Of a stretch of 64,000 nucleotides of DNA, positions 1 to 8,565 are shown one piece after another; position 1 is the first letter of the stretch; every line of letters starts with the position of its first letter. The translations under genes were made by a program, and so were the position numbers. The notes beneath the pieces were generated by a model that did not search any database, was not told the origin of the DNA, and saw only the letters and a list, made by a program, of their open reading frames with translations. The DNA is taken from NCBI GenBank assembly GCA_963933975.1, contig CAWVWE010000010.1, positions 11,913-75,912 of the forward strand. The letters run 5' to 3'. The stretch is from UBA10364 sp905182675. GTDB taxonomy: Bacteria > Bacteroidota > Bacteroidia > Flavobacteriales > Schleiferiaceae.

Positions 1-412
1 CAATCAATGGGTTTTAGATGAATTAGATAGTTTAGCATACTACGAATTACCGGGACCTAAAAGTCTTGGATCCGAATGGGTAGAGTCTGAATTTATCCAA
101 CATCTTGATATCCTTTCACCTAAAGACGCTTTGGCAACCTGCGTGGAACACATGGTTCATCAAATAGACAGCGTTCTTCATAACAAGCGGGTGTTTGTCA
201 CCGGTGGTGGAGCATTAAATAAATATCTAATAGAACGACTAGAGTATGCTGGTGTTCAATGTGTACTTCCTAGTAAGACCATGGTTGACGCTAAGGAAGC
301 TATCATTTTCGCACTTTTAGCCTATAAACGAATACGTGGAGAAAATAATGTCCTAGGTCATACGACTGGAAGTATAATTGACCACAGTTCAGGGTGTATA
401 TTCAACCCTTAG
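1..412 (+). CDS. anmK: Anhydro-N-acetylmuramic acid kinase, C-terminal part (partial at window edge)
   Basis: Only the last ~136 codons are in the window; the reading frame is open from base 2, so the gene starts upstream. The visible part contains the conserved glycine run VTGGGALN followed by a segment ending in AKEAIIFALLAYKR, which matches the C-terminal ATP-binding lobe of AnmK, an ASKHA-fold kinase. AnmK phosphorylates and opens 1,6-anhydro-MurNAc during cytoplasmic recycling of peptidoglycan. The next gene starts 34 bases downstream on the same strand. A TTG at 131 is in frame, but conserved sequence precedes it, so it is not the start. Confidence 0.85.
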   Translation, partial: NQWVLDELDSLAYYELPGPKSLGSEWVESEFIQHLDILSPKDALATCVEHMVHQIDSVLHNKRVFVTGGGALNKYLIERLEYAGVQCVLPSKTMVDAKEAIIFALLAYKRIRGENNVLGHTTGSIIDHSSGCIFNP

Positions 413-446
413 ATCTTACCTTTAACAGCCTAGAATAAAAGAAGAC

Positions 447-1673
447 ATGAAAGAACAACTACGCGCCTTTGAGGAGCGTCCAGCTGAAATAGTTTTTCAC
501 TGGCACGACTCGGAAACAGAAGCTAAAGGATGGGTCGTCATCAATAGTTTACGTGGTGGCGCTGCCGGTGGAGGGACAAGAATGAGAAAAGGACTAACTC
601 AAGGAGAGGTACTTTCTTTAGCCAAAACTATGGAAATCAAATTCACCGTTGCCGGACCTGCCATAGGCGGTGCGAAAAGTGGGATTGACTTCGACCCCCA
701 AGATCCTAGAAAAGATGGTGTCTTACGTAGATGGTATAAAGCTATTTATCCGCTTCTCAAAAACTACTACGGTACTGGTGGCGACTTAAATGTTGACCAG
801 AAAACGGAAGTTATCCCCTTCACTAGTGAATTAGGGATATTGCATCCACAAGAAGGTGTTCTAAATGGACATTACCAGCCAGGAGGCTTCGCAAAAGCTA
901 GGAAAATAAAACAACTTCAAGACGGAGTAAGTCTGGCCGTTCACTCCAAGGACCATACGCCAACAGCCGCAGGTAACCTTAAGGTAGGCGACCTTATTAC
1001 AGGATATGGCACCGCGATGAGCGTCAAGCATTTCTATGAGATTTGGGGTGGTGATGTTAAAGGGAAACGTGTGATTATTCAAGGATGGGGCAATGTAGGT
1101 TCCGGAGCTGCGTACTATTTAAGTCAAATGGGCGCAAATATTGTCGGGATTATTGACATTGCCGGCGGGCTTATCAAACCCAATGGATTTTCTTTTAAGG
1201 AGATTATAGATTTATTCAATGCGAAAGACGGTAACGCCCTGAACGCAGAAAATATGTTGAGCTTTGAAGACACCAACAAAGCTATTTGGAGTATGGGTGC
1301 AGAAGTATTTATTCCAGCAGCAGCGTCAAGGCTAGTAAATAGTTCTCAGCTGAATCAAATGCTGGACCATGGTTTAGAAGTGATTTCTTCTGGTGCAAAT
1401 GTTCCATTTGCAGATAAAGAAATATTCTATGGACCAATAGCCGAATTAGCAGATCAAAAATGTGCTGTAATTCCAGACTTTATTTCCAATTGTGGAATGG
1501 CACGAGTTTTTGGATACCTCATGGAGGATCATGCAAAAGTCGAGGATGTTTCGATTTTTGATGATGTGAGCGAAACCATTCACAAAGCTTTGTCTGATGT
1601 CTACAGCTCAAGTAATGAGAAAACGCACATAACATTTCACGCATATTCAAATGCACTTAAACTTTTAATATGA
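447..1673 (+). CDS. Glu/Leu/Phe/Val dehydrogenase family protein
   Basis: A 408-residue NAD(P)-dependent amino-acid dehydrogenase that would oxidatively deaminate an amino acid to its 2-oxo acid and ammonia, or run in reverse. The N-terminal dimerisation/substrate domain carries the glycine-rich GGAAGGGTRMRKG (38-50), a substrate-binding Lys in MEIKFTVAG (K65), the catalytic Lys in GGAKSGI (K77) and the catalytic Asp in GTGGDLNVD. The C-terminal Rossmann domain has GWGNVGSG near 213-220. The length and 'GGAKSGI' type are closer to the leucine/branched-chain group than to classical 450-residue glutamate dehydrogenase, but the substrate cannot be fixed by eye. Its stop overlaps the nhaD start (ATGA), implying co-translation. 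Confidence 0.88.
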   Translation: MKEQLRAFEERPAEIVFHWHDSETEAKGWVVINSLRGGAAGGGTRMRKGLTQGEVLSLAKTMEIKFTVAGPAIGGAKSGIDFDPQDPRKDGVLRRWYKAIYPLLKNYYGTGGDLNVDQKTEVIPFTSELGILHPQEGVLNGHYQPGGFAKARKIKQLQDGVSLAVHSKDHTPTAAGNLKVGDLITGYGTAMSVKHFYEIWGGDVKGKRVIIQGWGNVGSGAAYYLSQMGANIVGIIDIAGGLIKPNGFSFKEIIDLFNAKDGNALNAENMLSFEDTNKAIWSMGAEVFIPAAASRLVNSSQLNQMLDHGLEVISSGANVPFADKEIFYGPIAELADQKCAVIPDFISNCGMARVFGYLMEDHAKVEDVSIFDDVSETIHKALSDVYSSSNEKTHITFHAYSNALKLLI

Positions 1674-2980
1674 TCTACACATTAATGCTTGTAGTGTTTG
1701 TCCTAGGTTACGCTGCTATAGCCTTCGAACACCAACTCAAGATTGACAAGGCAGCGGCAGCGTTAATAACCGGTGTACTTACATGGACACTCTATGTTTT
1801 AGCGAGTAACAACATTCACGAGGTTGAGGGACAACTGCTTCATCACCTTTCTGAGATATCGTCTATATTATTCTTTCTTATAGGCGCAATGACCATTGTT
1901 GAACTTGTTGATGCACATGAAGGCTTCGCTGTAATCACGGATAAGATAAAAACCACAAACAAGGTGAAGTTGATGTGGATTATCGGCATCTTAAGCTTCT
2001 TCTTTTCCGCTGCATTAGACAACTTGACGACCTCTATTGTTATGGTAAGTTTGCTGCGTAAACTTATTGAAGACAAAAAGCAACGCTGGTTCTTTGCCGG
2101 TATGGTTGTAGTTGCTGCAAACGCAGGAGGAGCATGGTCTCCTATTGGAGATGTTACGACTACCATGCTTTGGATTAAGGGGCAAATTTCAGCAGGAGCG
2201 GTGATACAAAGTTTGATCGTGCCATCGCTTGCTACCCTACTGGCTCCGTTGGCCATTCTTTCATTCCGACTCAAGGGAAATGTCGAGCGACCTATGAAGT
2301 CCGAGAATGCCGAGCATTACACAGACCCAACTACTCCTTTTGAGAGAAACTTTGTGTTTTTCGCAGGTGTCGCTGGACTCATATTTGTTCCTGTTTTCAA
2401 AACAGTAACACACTTACCTCCTTTCATGGGAATGATGCTTTCCTTGGGTGTTTTATGGATCATTACAGATATTCTACACAGACGAAAACCTTCTGAGATT
2501 AGACATCATCTGAGTCCAATAGGAGTACTTCAAAAAATAGACACCCCATCTGTATTGTTCTTCTTGGGTATTTTATTGGCCGTAGCTTCTTTACAAAGTA
2601 TGGGGCAGTTGGGAGATTTAGCCAACGCATTAGACCATAGTATTGGAACTGATACCCAAAACGGAGTATATGTTGTGGGATTGATCATAGGACTACTTTC
2701 AGCCATTGTCGACAACGTGCCCTTGGTAGCAGCTGCCATGGGAATGTACGAAGTGACGGAAACCGGATTATTCATGCAAGACGGTACTTTCTGGCAATTC
2801 CTAGCCTATTGCGCTGGAACAGGTGGTTCAGCACTTATCATAGGATCTGCAGCCGGTGTAGCCGTGATGGGGTTAGAAAAAATACCATTTGGTTGGTACG
2901 TAAAGAATATAACCCTACTCGCGCTCGTTGGTTATATAGCGGGAGCCGGAGTTTATATCCTTCAAAACATGTTATTCTAA
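1670..2980 (+). CDS. nhaD: Na+/H+ antiporter NhaD
   Basis: A 436-residue inner-membrane protein with about 12 hydrophobic segments, of the ion-transporter superfamily. Diagnostic stretches are DNLTTSIVM (117-125), NAGGAWSPIGDVTTTMLW (151-168), a second IVDNVPLVAAAMGM, and GTGGSALIIGSAAGVA near the C-terminus; these paired Asn/Asp helices are the NhaD signature. It would export Na+ (or Li+) in exchange for protons, which fits a marine cell. It overlaps the dehydrogenase by four bases and is followed by a strong intrinsic terminator, so the two form one short operon. Confidence 0.92.
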   Translation: MIYTLMLVVFVLGYAAIAFEHQLKIDKAAAALITGVLTWTLYVLASNNIHEVEGQLLHHLSEISSILFFLIGAMTIVELVDAHEGFAVITDKIKTTNKVKLMWIIGILSFFFSAALDNLTTSIVMVSLLRKLIEDKKQRWFFAGMVVVAANAGGAWSPIGDVTTTMLWIKGQISAGAVIQSLIVPSLATLLAPLAILSFRLKGNVERPMKSENAEHYTDPTTPFERNFVFFAGVAGLIFVPVFKTVTHLPPFMGMMLSLGVLWIITDILHRRKPSEIRHHLSPIGVLQKIDTPSVLFFLGILLAVASLQSMGQLGDLANALDHSIGTDTQNGVYVVGLIIGLLSAIVDNVPLVAAAMGMYEVTETGLFMQDGTFWQFLAYCAGTGGSALIIGSAAGVAVMGLEKIPFGWYVKNITLLALVGYIAGAGVYILQNMLF

Positions 2981-3006
2981 CGAATTTCGAACTTGTTGAT
3001 ATTTCA

Positions 3007-3037
3007 AAGGCCCTCGCGAAGCGGGGGCCTTCTTTTT
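3007..3037 (+). terminator. Rho-independent terminator after nhaD
   Basis: The stem GGCCCTCGC/GCGGGGGCC has one G-T wobble and a GAA loop. It is flanked by AA/TT pairs and followed by TTCTTTTT. It separates the dehydrogenase-nhaD unit from the exbB operon. Confidence 0.85.
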
Positions 3038-3067
3038 ATAGATATTTGAGTAAATCACACGAAACTC

Positions 3068-3766
3068 ATGAGCGCAATTTTCTTTCAAATTCAAACTGGT
3101 ACAGACGCTGTTCTTACTGAAGAACCAACTGAAAAAACCATGACCATTCTAGAGCTGATGACTTCTGGTGGCGTAGGTGGAATATTGATCATGGTAACCC
3201 TTGGGATACTCAGTATTTTCGCCGTTTATATATTCTTAGAGCGCTTTGGTGCCATGAGAAATGCGAACAAGGTCGATCCTAATTTCATGAATAACATTAA
3301 AGACATGGTGATGGATGGCAAGTTAGATGCCGCTGGCGCCCTATGTAAAGCTGAAAGCACTCCTGTTGCCCGAATGATAGCAAAAGGTATAAGCCGAATA
3401 GGCAAGCCACTTGGCGATATCACACAAGCGATAGAAAATCAAGGTAAACTAGAGGTTACTCGGCTTGAAAAAGGACTACCCATGCTTGCAACAATTTCTG
3501 GTGGAGCTCCTATGATTGGTTTTTTAGGTACCGTTATAGGTATGATTCTTACCTTCAAAGAAATGGCAAATGCTGGAGGACAAATCAAACTTGACATGAT
3601 GGCTGAAGGAATATATACTGCCATGACAACAACTGTGGCAGGTCTTTTGGTAGGTATTATTGCCTACTTCGGTTACAACTTTTTAGTTACTAGAGTAGAT
3701 CGGGTAGTCTATAAGCTTGAGTCTAGTGCAATGGACTTCCTAGACCTTCTACACGAACCTGCATAA
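3068..3766 (+). CDS. exbB: MotA/TolQ/ExbB family proton channel
   Basis: A 232-residue inner-membrane protein of the ExbB/TolQ family. An N-terminal helix (~35-57) is followed by a cytoplasmic loop and two C-terminal helices. The first of these lies in GGAPMIGFLGTVIGMILTF (~140-158), the most conserved part of the family, and the second in TTTVAGLLVGIIAYFGYNF. With ExbD it forms the stator that couples proton flow to TonB. The first 25 residues look poorly conserved and Met25 (3140) is an alternative start. A weak -7-like GATATTTG lies at 3041-3048. exbD follows after nine bases. Confidence 0.92.
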   Translation: MSAIFFQIQTGTDAVLTEEPTEKTMTILELMTSGGVGGILIMVTLGILSIFAVYIFLERFGAMRNANKVDPNFMNNIKDMVMDGKLDAAGALCKAESTPVARMIAKGISRIGKPLGDITQAIENQGKLEVTRLEKGLPMLATISGGAPMIGFLGTVIGMILTFKEMANAGGQIKLDMMAEGIYTAMTTTVAGLLVGIIAYFGYNFLVTRVDRVVYKLESSAMDFLDLLHEPA

Positions 3767-3775
3767 CACCGAGCT

Positions 3776-4177
3776 ATGAATCTTAGATCCAGAAGTAAAG
3801 TAAGTGCCGAAGTGAACATGTCGTCAATGACCGATCTGGTGTTCCTGCTCCTTATATTTTTTATTCTTGCCTCTACACTTGTAACCTCAAGTGCATTGGA
3901 CATTGTGTTACCCAAAAGCGGTGCACAAACGGTTAAAAAGAAGAATATCGCCCTTACGGTAAATGCCGCATTAGAGTTTGACGTGAATGGCACCATCGTG
4001 AGTTATGACCAAGTAGAGCGCATGCTTATTAATGAGGCTGGTAAGCTCAATAGCGATGAAGAAGCTGTTGTTGTTTTGCGGGTAGACCAGAGTGTACCCA
4101 CGGGCGAAACCGTACGCGTCTTGGATATAGGATACCGTAACAACCTAAAAATGATTATCGCAACCGACCCAAAATAA
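3776..4177 (+). CDS. exbD: ExbD/TolR family biopolymer transport protein
   Basis: A 133-residue protein with a short cytoplasmic N-terminus, one membrane helix (~19-40) and a periplasmic domain. Asp20 in MSSMTDLVFLLL is the family's essential proton-carrying acid. The periplasmic part ends in VRVLDIGYRNNLKMIIATDPK, typical of ExbD. It lies between exbB and tonB with spacers of nine and one bases, so the complete energiser is encoded as one unit. Confidence 0.93.
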   Translation: MNLRSRSKVSAEVNMSSMTDLVFLLLIFFILASTLVTSSALDIVLPKSGAQTVKKKNIALTVNAALEFDVNGTIVSYDQVERMLINEAGKLNSDEEAVVVLRVDQSVPTGETVRVLDIGYRNNLKMIIATDPK

Positions 4178-4178
4178 C

Positions 4179-5033
4179 ATGACGTTTAACGAAAATACAA
4201 ACCGAAATAAGGCACGTACTTGGACCATAGTTATCCACGTGCTTCTATTGCTGTGGTTTGCATTTACAGGGCTGAAATATCAGGATCCACCTCCTGAAGA
4301 AGGTATAGCTATCAATTTCGGCTATGAAGAGACGGGTAAAGGAGATAATTCACAAGCAGCCGCTGTAACTCCTCCTCCCCCCACTCCAGTTGAGACCCCT
4401 GTAGCCGCTCCTGTGGCGCAAGAAGAAGTCATCACCCAGGATACTGAAGATGCTCCTGTTATCGAAAAACCAAAAGAAAAAACCGTCGAGGAAACACCTA
4501 AGGAGCCTGTAGAAGAAACTCCCGAAGAGAAGCCTATAGTAGAGCCTGATCCAGACCCACAGCCCACAGCTGAACAAATTGAACAACAAGCGCAGCAAGA
4601 CAAATTAGACAGGATGTTCAATACGAACAATAAAGGCACAGGAACCGGTGAAGGCGAAACTACTAGTGGTGGTGATCAAGGAGATCCAAATGGAGACTTG
4701 AATTCTCAAAGACGTACCGGAAACGGTGGAATTGGAGGCAATGGAAAATATTATATGTCAGGAAAGCCTATCGATCTTCCTGAGCCAGAAACAGGTTGTA
4801 ATTATGAAGGTGTTGTGGTGGTTAAAATTGCTGTCGATCCTACAGGCAGGGTATTTGAAGCCGAATTAGCACCAAACAATCAAATTCCTGATGGATTAGC
4901 AATGTCAAACTTTGGGTCGAATACTTGTTTAATCAATAAGGCAAGATTAGCGGCAAGGGCCTCAACATGGAGTGCTGATAGTAACAACCAGAGAAGGGTT
5001 GGCTTCATCGTTTACCGATTCGAACTACAATGA
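4179..5033 (+). CDS. tonB: TonB-like energy transducer with Pro/Glu-rich spacer
   Basis: A 284-residue protein with a single N-terminal membrane anchor (~14-32) that includes a His at position 20. The functionally important TonB transmembrane His of Escherichia coli is also His20. A long Pro/Glu/Thr-rich spacer (~58-140) spans the periplasm, then a Gly/Asn-rich linker (~148-185) leads to a C-terminal domain with the pattern VVVVKIAVDPTGRV. The C-terminal domain is less canonical than CTD-type TonB and contains two Cys, which could pair. Position directly after exbB-exbD supports the role. The stop overlaps the folC start (ATGA). Confidence 0.82.
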   Translation: MTFNENTNRNKARTWTIVIHVLLLLWFAFTGLKYQDPPPEEGIAINFGYEETGKGDNSQAAAVTPPPPTPVETPVAAPVAQEEVITQDTEDAPVIEKPKEKTVEETPKEPVEETPEEKPIVEPDPDPQPTAEQIEQQAQQDKLDRMFNTNNKGTGTGEGETTSGGDQGDPNGDLNSQRRTGNGGIGGNGKYYMSGKPIDLPEPETGCNYEGVVVVKIAVDPTGRVFEAELAPNNQIPDGLAMSNFGSNTCLINKARLAARASTWSADSNNQRRVGFIVYRFELQ

Positions 5034-6232
5034 CCTACATAGAAGCGGTTAATTGGCTCTATGCGGCGGTTCCAAACTTCCAAAGAGATGGTGGAGGTAA
5101 GAATTATAAAATTGGTTTAGAGGGTCCGGAAGCTCTTTGGAATTATTTGGATAGACCCAGCGATGCTATTCCTACGATTCATATTGCTGGAACAAACGGA
5201 AAAGGCTCCTCCGCCCATCTTATCTCTGCAGGGCTGCAAAGTATGGGTTGCCAAGTTGGTGTTTTCTCTTCTCCACATCTTTTCAACTTCAGAGAACGTG
5301 CGAAAATCGGAACTAAGATGGTTCCTGAATCATTTGTGGCCCAATGGGTATCGCAACATAGAAGCGAAATTGAACAAAAAGGAAATAGCTTTTTCGAGTT
5401 AACCCTCATGCTCGCTATGAGCTGGTTTGAAGAACAGAAGGTTGATTGGATTGTCCTTGAAACGGGGATGGGCGGTCGTCTTGATGCTACTAATATTTGC
5501 ACACCTGAAATTTGCTTAATCACTAATATTGGACTTGATCACAAGGAATGGCTGGGGAATACTAGAGTAGAGATTGCGTGCGAAAAGGCAGGCATTATGA
5601 AGTTAGGAATTCCAGTTGTTATTGTAGAAGATGATCCAGAAACCTCTCCAGCATTTATCAGCGCAGCAAATAGCATAGGTGCACCATTGTTTTGGGCTGG
5701 GTTATTTAATGGAATTACCGACTTGGCCGGAGGATACCAGTCTTTAAACATCCAAGGTGCCGCTGCCGTTTTAAATTTACTACATCCTGAATTCCAAGCG
5801 GTATGGAGTGAAGGTTTTAAGCATGTAAATGAACTCACTGGATTTTTTGGGCGATGGTCGACAATCGGACATTCTCCTAGGGTGGTTTGTGATACCGGAC
5901 ATAACTACCATGCGTTTGTGCATTTGGTTGAGCAGGCAGAGAGAGAAAGTCGCGGAAGGATTCATTGGATATTAGGGGCCGCCATAGATAAAGACAGTAA
6001 AGCAATACTATCCCTTTTACCAAAGACCTCTTCCTATTACTTTACTTCGTGCAGCAGTCCTAGAGGTAAAGAAGGCGAGGAATTAGCGAAAGAAGCGAAT
6101 ATATTAGGGCTCACTAGCTCCTCTTTCACGGATGTAAATAGCGCTCTTAAAGCAGCGAAAAAGGAAGCCGCAGCGGAAGACCTTATATTTGTTGGGGGCA
6201 GTACATTTGTAATAGCAGATTTAGAATTATGA
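5030..6232 (+). CDS. folC: Folylpolyglutamate synthase / dihydrofolate synthase
   Basis: A 400-residue Mur-ligase-family enzyme that adds glutamate to dihydropteroate and to folates in the cytoplasm. The P-loop GTNGKGSS is at 54-61, followed by SPHLFNFRER (81-90), the substrate loop ETGMGGRLDATN, and TNIGLDHKEWLG with the metal-binding His. The C-terminal domain has DTGHNYHA. Length is slightly short for FolC (usually 410-440). The start overlaps the tonB stop and the end overlaps the next gene, so it is translated from the exbB-tonB transcript. Whether it makes both reactions or only the first is not visible. Confidence 0.92.
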   Translation: MTYIEAVNWLYAAVPNFQRDGGGKNYKIGLEGPEALWNYLDRPSDAIPTIHIAGTNGKGSSAHLISAGLQSMGCQVGVFSSPHLFNFRERAKIGTKMVPESFVAQWVSQHRSEIEQKGNSFFELTLMLAMSWFEEQKVDWIVLETGMGGRLDATNICTPEICLITNIGLDHKEWLGNTRVEIACEKAGIMKLGIPVVIVEDDPETSPAFISAANSIGAPLFWAGLFNGITDLAGGYQSLNIQGAAAVLNLLHPEFQAVWSEGFKHVNELTGFFGRWSTIGHSPRVVCDTGHNYHAFVHLVEQAERESRGRIHWILGAAIDKDSKAILSLLPKTSSYYFTSCSSPRGKEGEELAKEANILGLTSSSFTDVNSALKAAKKEAAAEDLIFVGGSTFVIADLEL

Positions 6233-6816
6233 AAAACATTTTCCTCTTACTTCTTTTCATCCCTTTGAGCGGCTATGCTCAAACAGAAGAACTAAAACAA
6301 CGTACGGCACTCTTCTTATCTGAGCAAGAGGGCAAATTCAAGGTCAAAGAACTCAATGGAAGTGAGCCAGATTACGGCGTGCTTCTTGAGACTCAATTCA
6401 TACATCATGAATATTATCAACTCAAGCAACTAGAAAAAGAACTTAACGACTTAGGTAATCTTATTCGCCCTAAATATGACTTGAGCACTTTTGCTTATCA
6501 GGACGAACAGGAGTTAATGTATGCTTTGAAATTTTGGTTCAAAGAGTTTATTGGAGGGAAACGAGTCACTCCTGGCCGAGATTACCGTACCGTGGACCAC
6601 GTTGATCCCGCTATCATTATTGTTGACAAAACCAACATTACGCTACTGACCTTAAGTTGCTACGCCACAGATGTGGAAGAGTTTAGAGCATGGCGAAGCT
6701 CCATGCTTGGTGTTTTTGGCAGTCCAAGTGCTATGGTTATTGAAATAGGATGCAATGGTCCCATAGAATGGACTAAAAACGCTCCAGATCCAAAAGACCC
6801 CATTTGGAGACGCTAA
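6229..6816 (+). CDS. Predicted secreted protein of unknown function
   Basis: 195 residues. A clear Sec signal peptide (MKNIFLLLLFIPLSGYA, cleavage before Gln) precedes a mature part of ~178 residues without a motif I recognise. It is mixed alpha/beta in composition and ends Arg-Arg. It overlaps the folC stop by four bases and so belongs to the exbB-tonB-folC transcript. It is probably periplasmic or surface-exposed; no catalytic signature is visible. It converges with yifB at 26 bases and I see no hairpin between them. Confidence 0.75.
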   Translation: MKNIFLLLLFIPLSGYAQTEELKQRTALFLSEQEGKFKVKELNGSEPDYGVLLETQFIHHEYYQLKQLEKELNDLGNLIRPKYDLSTFAYQDEQELMYALKFWFKEFIGGKRVTPGRDYRTVDHVDPAIIIVDKTNITLLTLSCYATDVEEFRAWRSSMLGVFGSPSAMVIEIGCNGPIEWTKNAPDPKDPIWRR

Positions 6817-6842
6817 AGAAATTACTATTCTCACCGGCCACA

Positions 6843-8462
6843 TCACGCATTAAGTTCTATACCTCCACCTAGGTTCACCTTAATCCGTTGTTCAGAATTT
6901 GTCTCTCTTGCTTCCTCAAGGGGACTCATAGATGAGCGGTCATTTAACCTAAGACCCAGAGCAGACTTAATATGACTGTTATTCACTGATTTATCGCCTT
7001 TTAAATCAGCCAAGGTTCGACTCAATGCAAGTAAACTCTGCTGTGCTCTAATACTCAACTTTTGACCTGCGCATTCCTGGTGAAAATACCTCCAACTGGA
7101 TTTTTTCATTCGACACACTCCTTCAAGTGCCGCGGTAGAGAGTTGTGCATTTTGTCTTCCTTGCCTTTCCATTTGACTTTTCCATGCTTTTTTTACCCTT
7201 GACTTGATCTCGCTCGAAGCCTCTTGTAATTCATCCGTCCAGAGCTCATACTGCGTATAAATGGTCATGTCTAATCTATCTTTACATGCAGCTGTCAACT
7301 TCTTTTGATAATTATTTAAAGCACTGGCACTGCATCTACACGCCTTTTGAGGATGGTTAAAATTGCCACATGGACAAGGATTCATAGCCAAAATCACTTG
7401 TACTAAATGGTGGTCCATTTGCTGAAGTAATTGATCGACGACTTTTATTGGGTAGCTCGAAAATTCATCAAGGAATAATACTCCACCAGATGATCTGTAA
7501 AACACACCAACCTTTTTACTGAGTTGCCCTGTAGGATATTCTGATTTTCGATGGTCATCTTCCTCCATTAACCACGCCTTTATATGTTCATTACTCATAC
7601 TGCCAAACAATTCTCTTTTTGTGAGATTTCGATCTATAAGCTCTACGCGTCTAATACCGGACAATGCAGCAATACATTCGTGCTCTTCATTTGAGCTAAA
7701 CATAGCTCGTATCGGATGTGTTTGGAATGGATTGATTGGTGGTAGTATACTACCCAATCTAGAAGCCAGCATTGTTTTTCCTACACCTGGAGGTCCTATC
7801 ATCATTAAATGATGTCCTCCTGCAGCTGCAATTTCAAGTGCTTTTTTAAGTGGTTGTTGTCCCGAAACATCAGAAAAACAAGAACCTTTTATGAGGGTTT
7901 TATCTTCGGAATTTACCGCTAAAGGAGGTATGATTGAAGGAAGAGTACCGTTGGCGAAGAAGGCTGTTGCTTCATAAAGAGTGGATACCTGGCAGAGCTC
8001 CATTTCAGGGAATAGTCTTCGTAGATGGTGATAGGTAGCCCTGGAGAAATTCGTTACCACACCTTTCTTATTGGTCTGTTTAGCTAAGACCAGAGCGTTG
8101 TACATGTCTTGAGATGGCGAAATACTTCCATCCAGTCCTAATTGTCCTAAGATGATGTATTGACCTAGTCTGTGCACTGGCAATTGCTGACTTGCACAAA
8201 GAATACCTAGGGCCATCGGTAAGTCATAATGACCTCCTATCTTCTGAAAGTCCAATGGTAAAAAATTCAGTGTTGTCCTTTGCCCAGGCCAGTGCCACTT
8301 GTTACGCTTTAAGACCGTATAAACTCTTTGCTTAGATTCTCTCAGTGAGGAATGGGTATTCCCAAGTAGGTGCAGCCGAATCCCCTTAGAGATGTTAACC
8401 TCTAGGGTGACCGCAACGTGAGATAGTGAAACGGGTTGAGTGGTATGTAATCTGACCAACAT
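6843..8462 (-). CDS. Divergent YifB/ComM-type Mg-chelatase-like AAA+ ATPase
   Basis: 539 residues. The N-terminal half is the YifB Lon-protease-like domain (VTLEVNISKGIRL, RESKQRV, HYDLPMALGIL). The AAA+ core has Walker A GPPGVGKT (223-230), Walker B GVLFLDE (327-333), a CxCx...CxC insert in NPCPCGNFNHPQKACRC (361-377) and DRLDM as the arginine-finger region. ComM, the studied member, is a hexameric helicase that promotes branch migration during natural transformation. Oddly, the RPFRxPHH and PGExSLAHxG blocks normally found between Walker A and B are absent. The stretch from Walker B to NPCPCG is also about ten residues short. It faces the opposite direction from the folC operon; see findings. 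Confidence 0.82.
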   Translation of the reverse strand: MLVRLHTTQPVSLSHVAVTLEVNISKGIRLHLLGNTHSSLRESKQRVYTVLKRNKWHWPGQRTTLNFLPLDFQKIGGHYDLPMALGILCASQQLPVHRLGQYIILGQLGLDGSISPSQDMYNALVLAKQTNKKGVVTNFSRATYHHLRRLFPEMELCQVSTLYEATAFFANGTLPSIIPPLAVNSEDKTLIKGSCFSDVSGQQPLKKALEIAAAGGHHLMMIGPPGVGKTMLASRLGSILPPINPFQTHPIRAMFSSNEEHECIAALSGIRRVELIDRNLTKRELFGSMSNEHIKAWLMEEDDHRKSEYPTGQLSKKVGVFYRSSGGVLFLDEFSSYPIKVVDQLLQQMDHHLVQVILAMNPCPCGNFNHPQKACRCSASALNNYQKKLTAACKDRLDMTIYTQYELWTDELQEASSEIKSRVKKAWKSQMERQGRQNAQLSTAALEGVCRMKKSSWRYFHQECAGQKLSIRAQQSLLALSRTLADLKGDKSVNNSHIKSALGLRLNDRSSMSPLEEARETNSEQRIKVNLGGGIELNA

Positions 8463-8508
8463 AATAGAATGATTTTCTATTAAAATGTCGATTACCCGGT
8501 CATCTGTG

Positions 8509-8542
8509 CAAATTAAGTGAACTACTTTTAGAACTTAACAAA
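8509..8542 (-). promoter_or_regulatory. Candidate promoter for the yifB-like gene
   Basis: On the minus strand TTTG (8539-8542) is followed after 22 bases by TTAATTTG (8509-8516). This is one mismatch from the Bacteroidota -7 consensus TAnnTTTG, about 46 bases before the ATG. Confidence 0.45.
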
Positions 8543-8565
8543 GTTTTGAAAAGTAGAAATATCGA

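Noticed and set aside
131..412. A short independent gene starting at TTG 131
   Set aside because: The frame continues upstream to the window edge with AnmK-like sequence, so this is the end of a larger gene.
4322..4639. Two minus-strand open frames opposite the tonB spacer
   Set aside because: They mirror the Pro/Glu-rich codons and give Gly/Ser/Cys- or Phe/Arg-rich low-complexity peptides.
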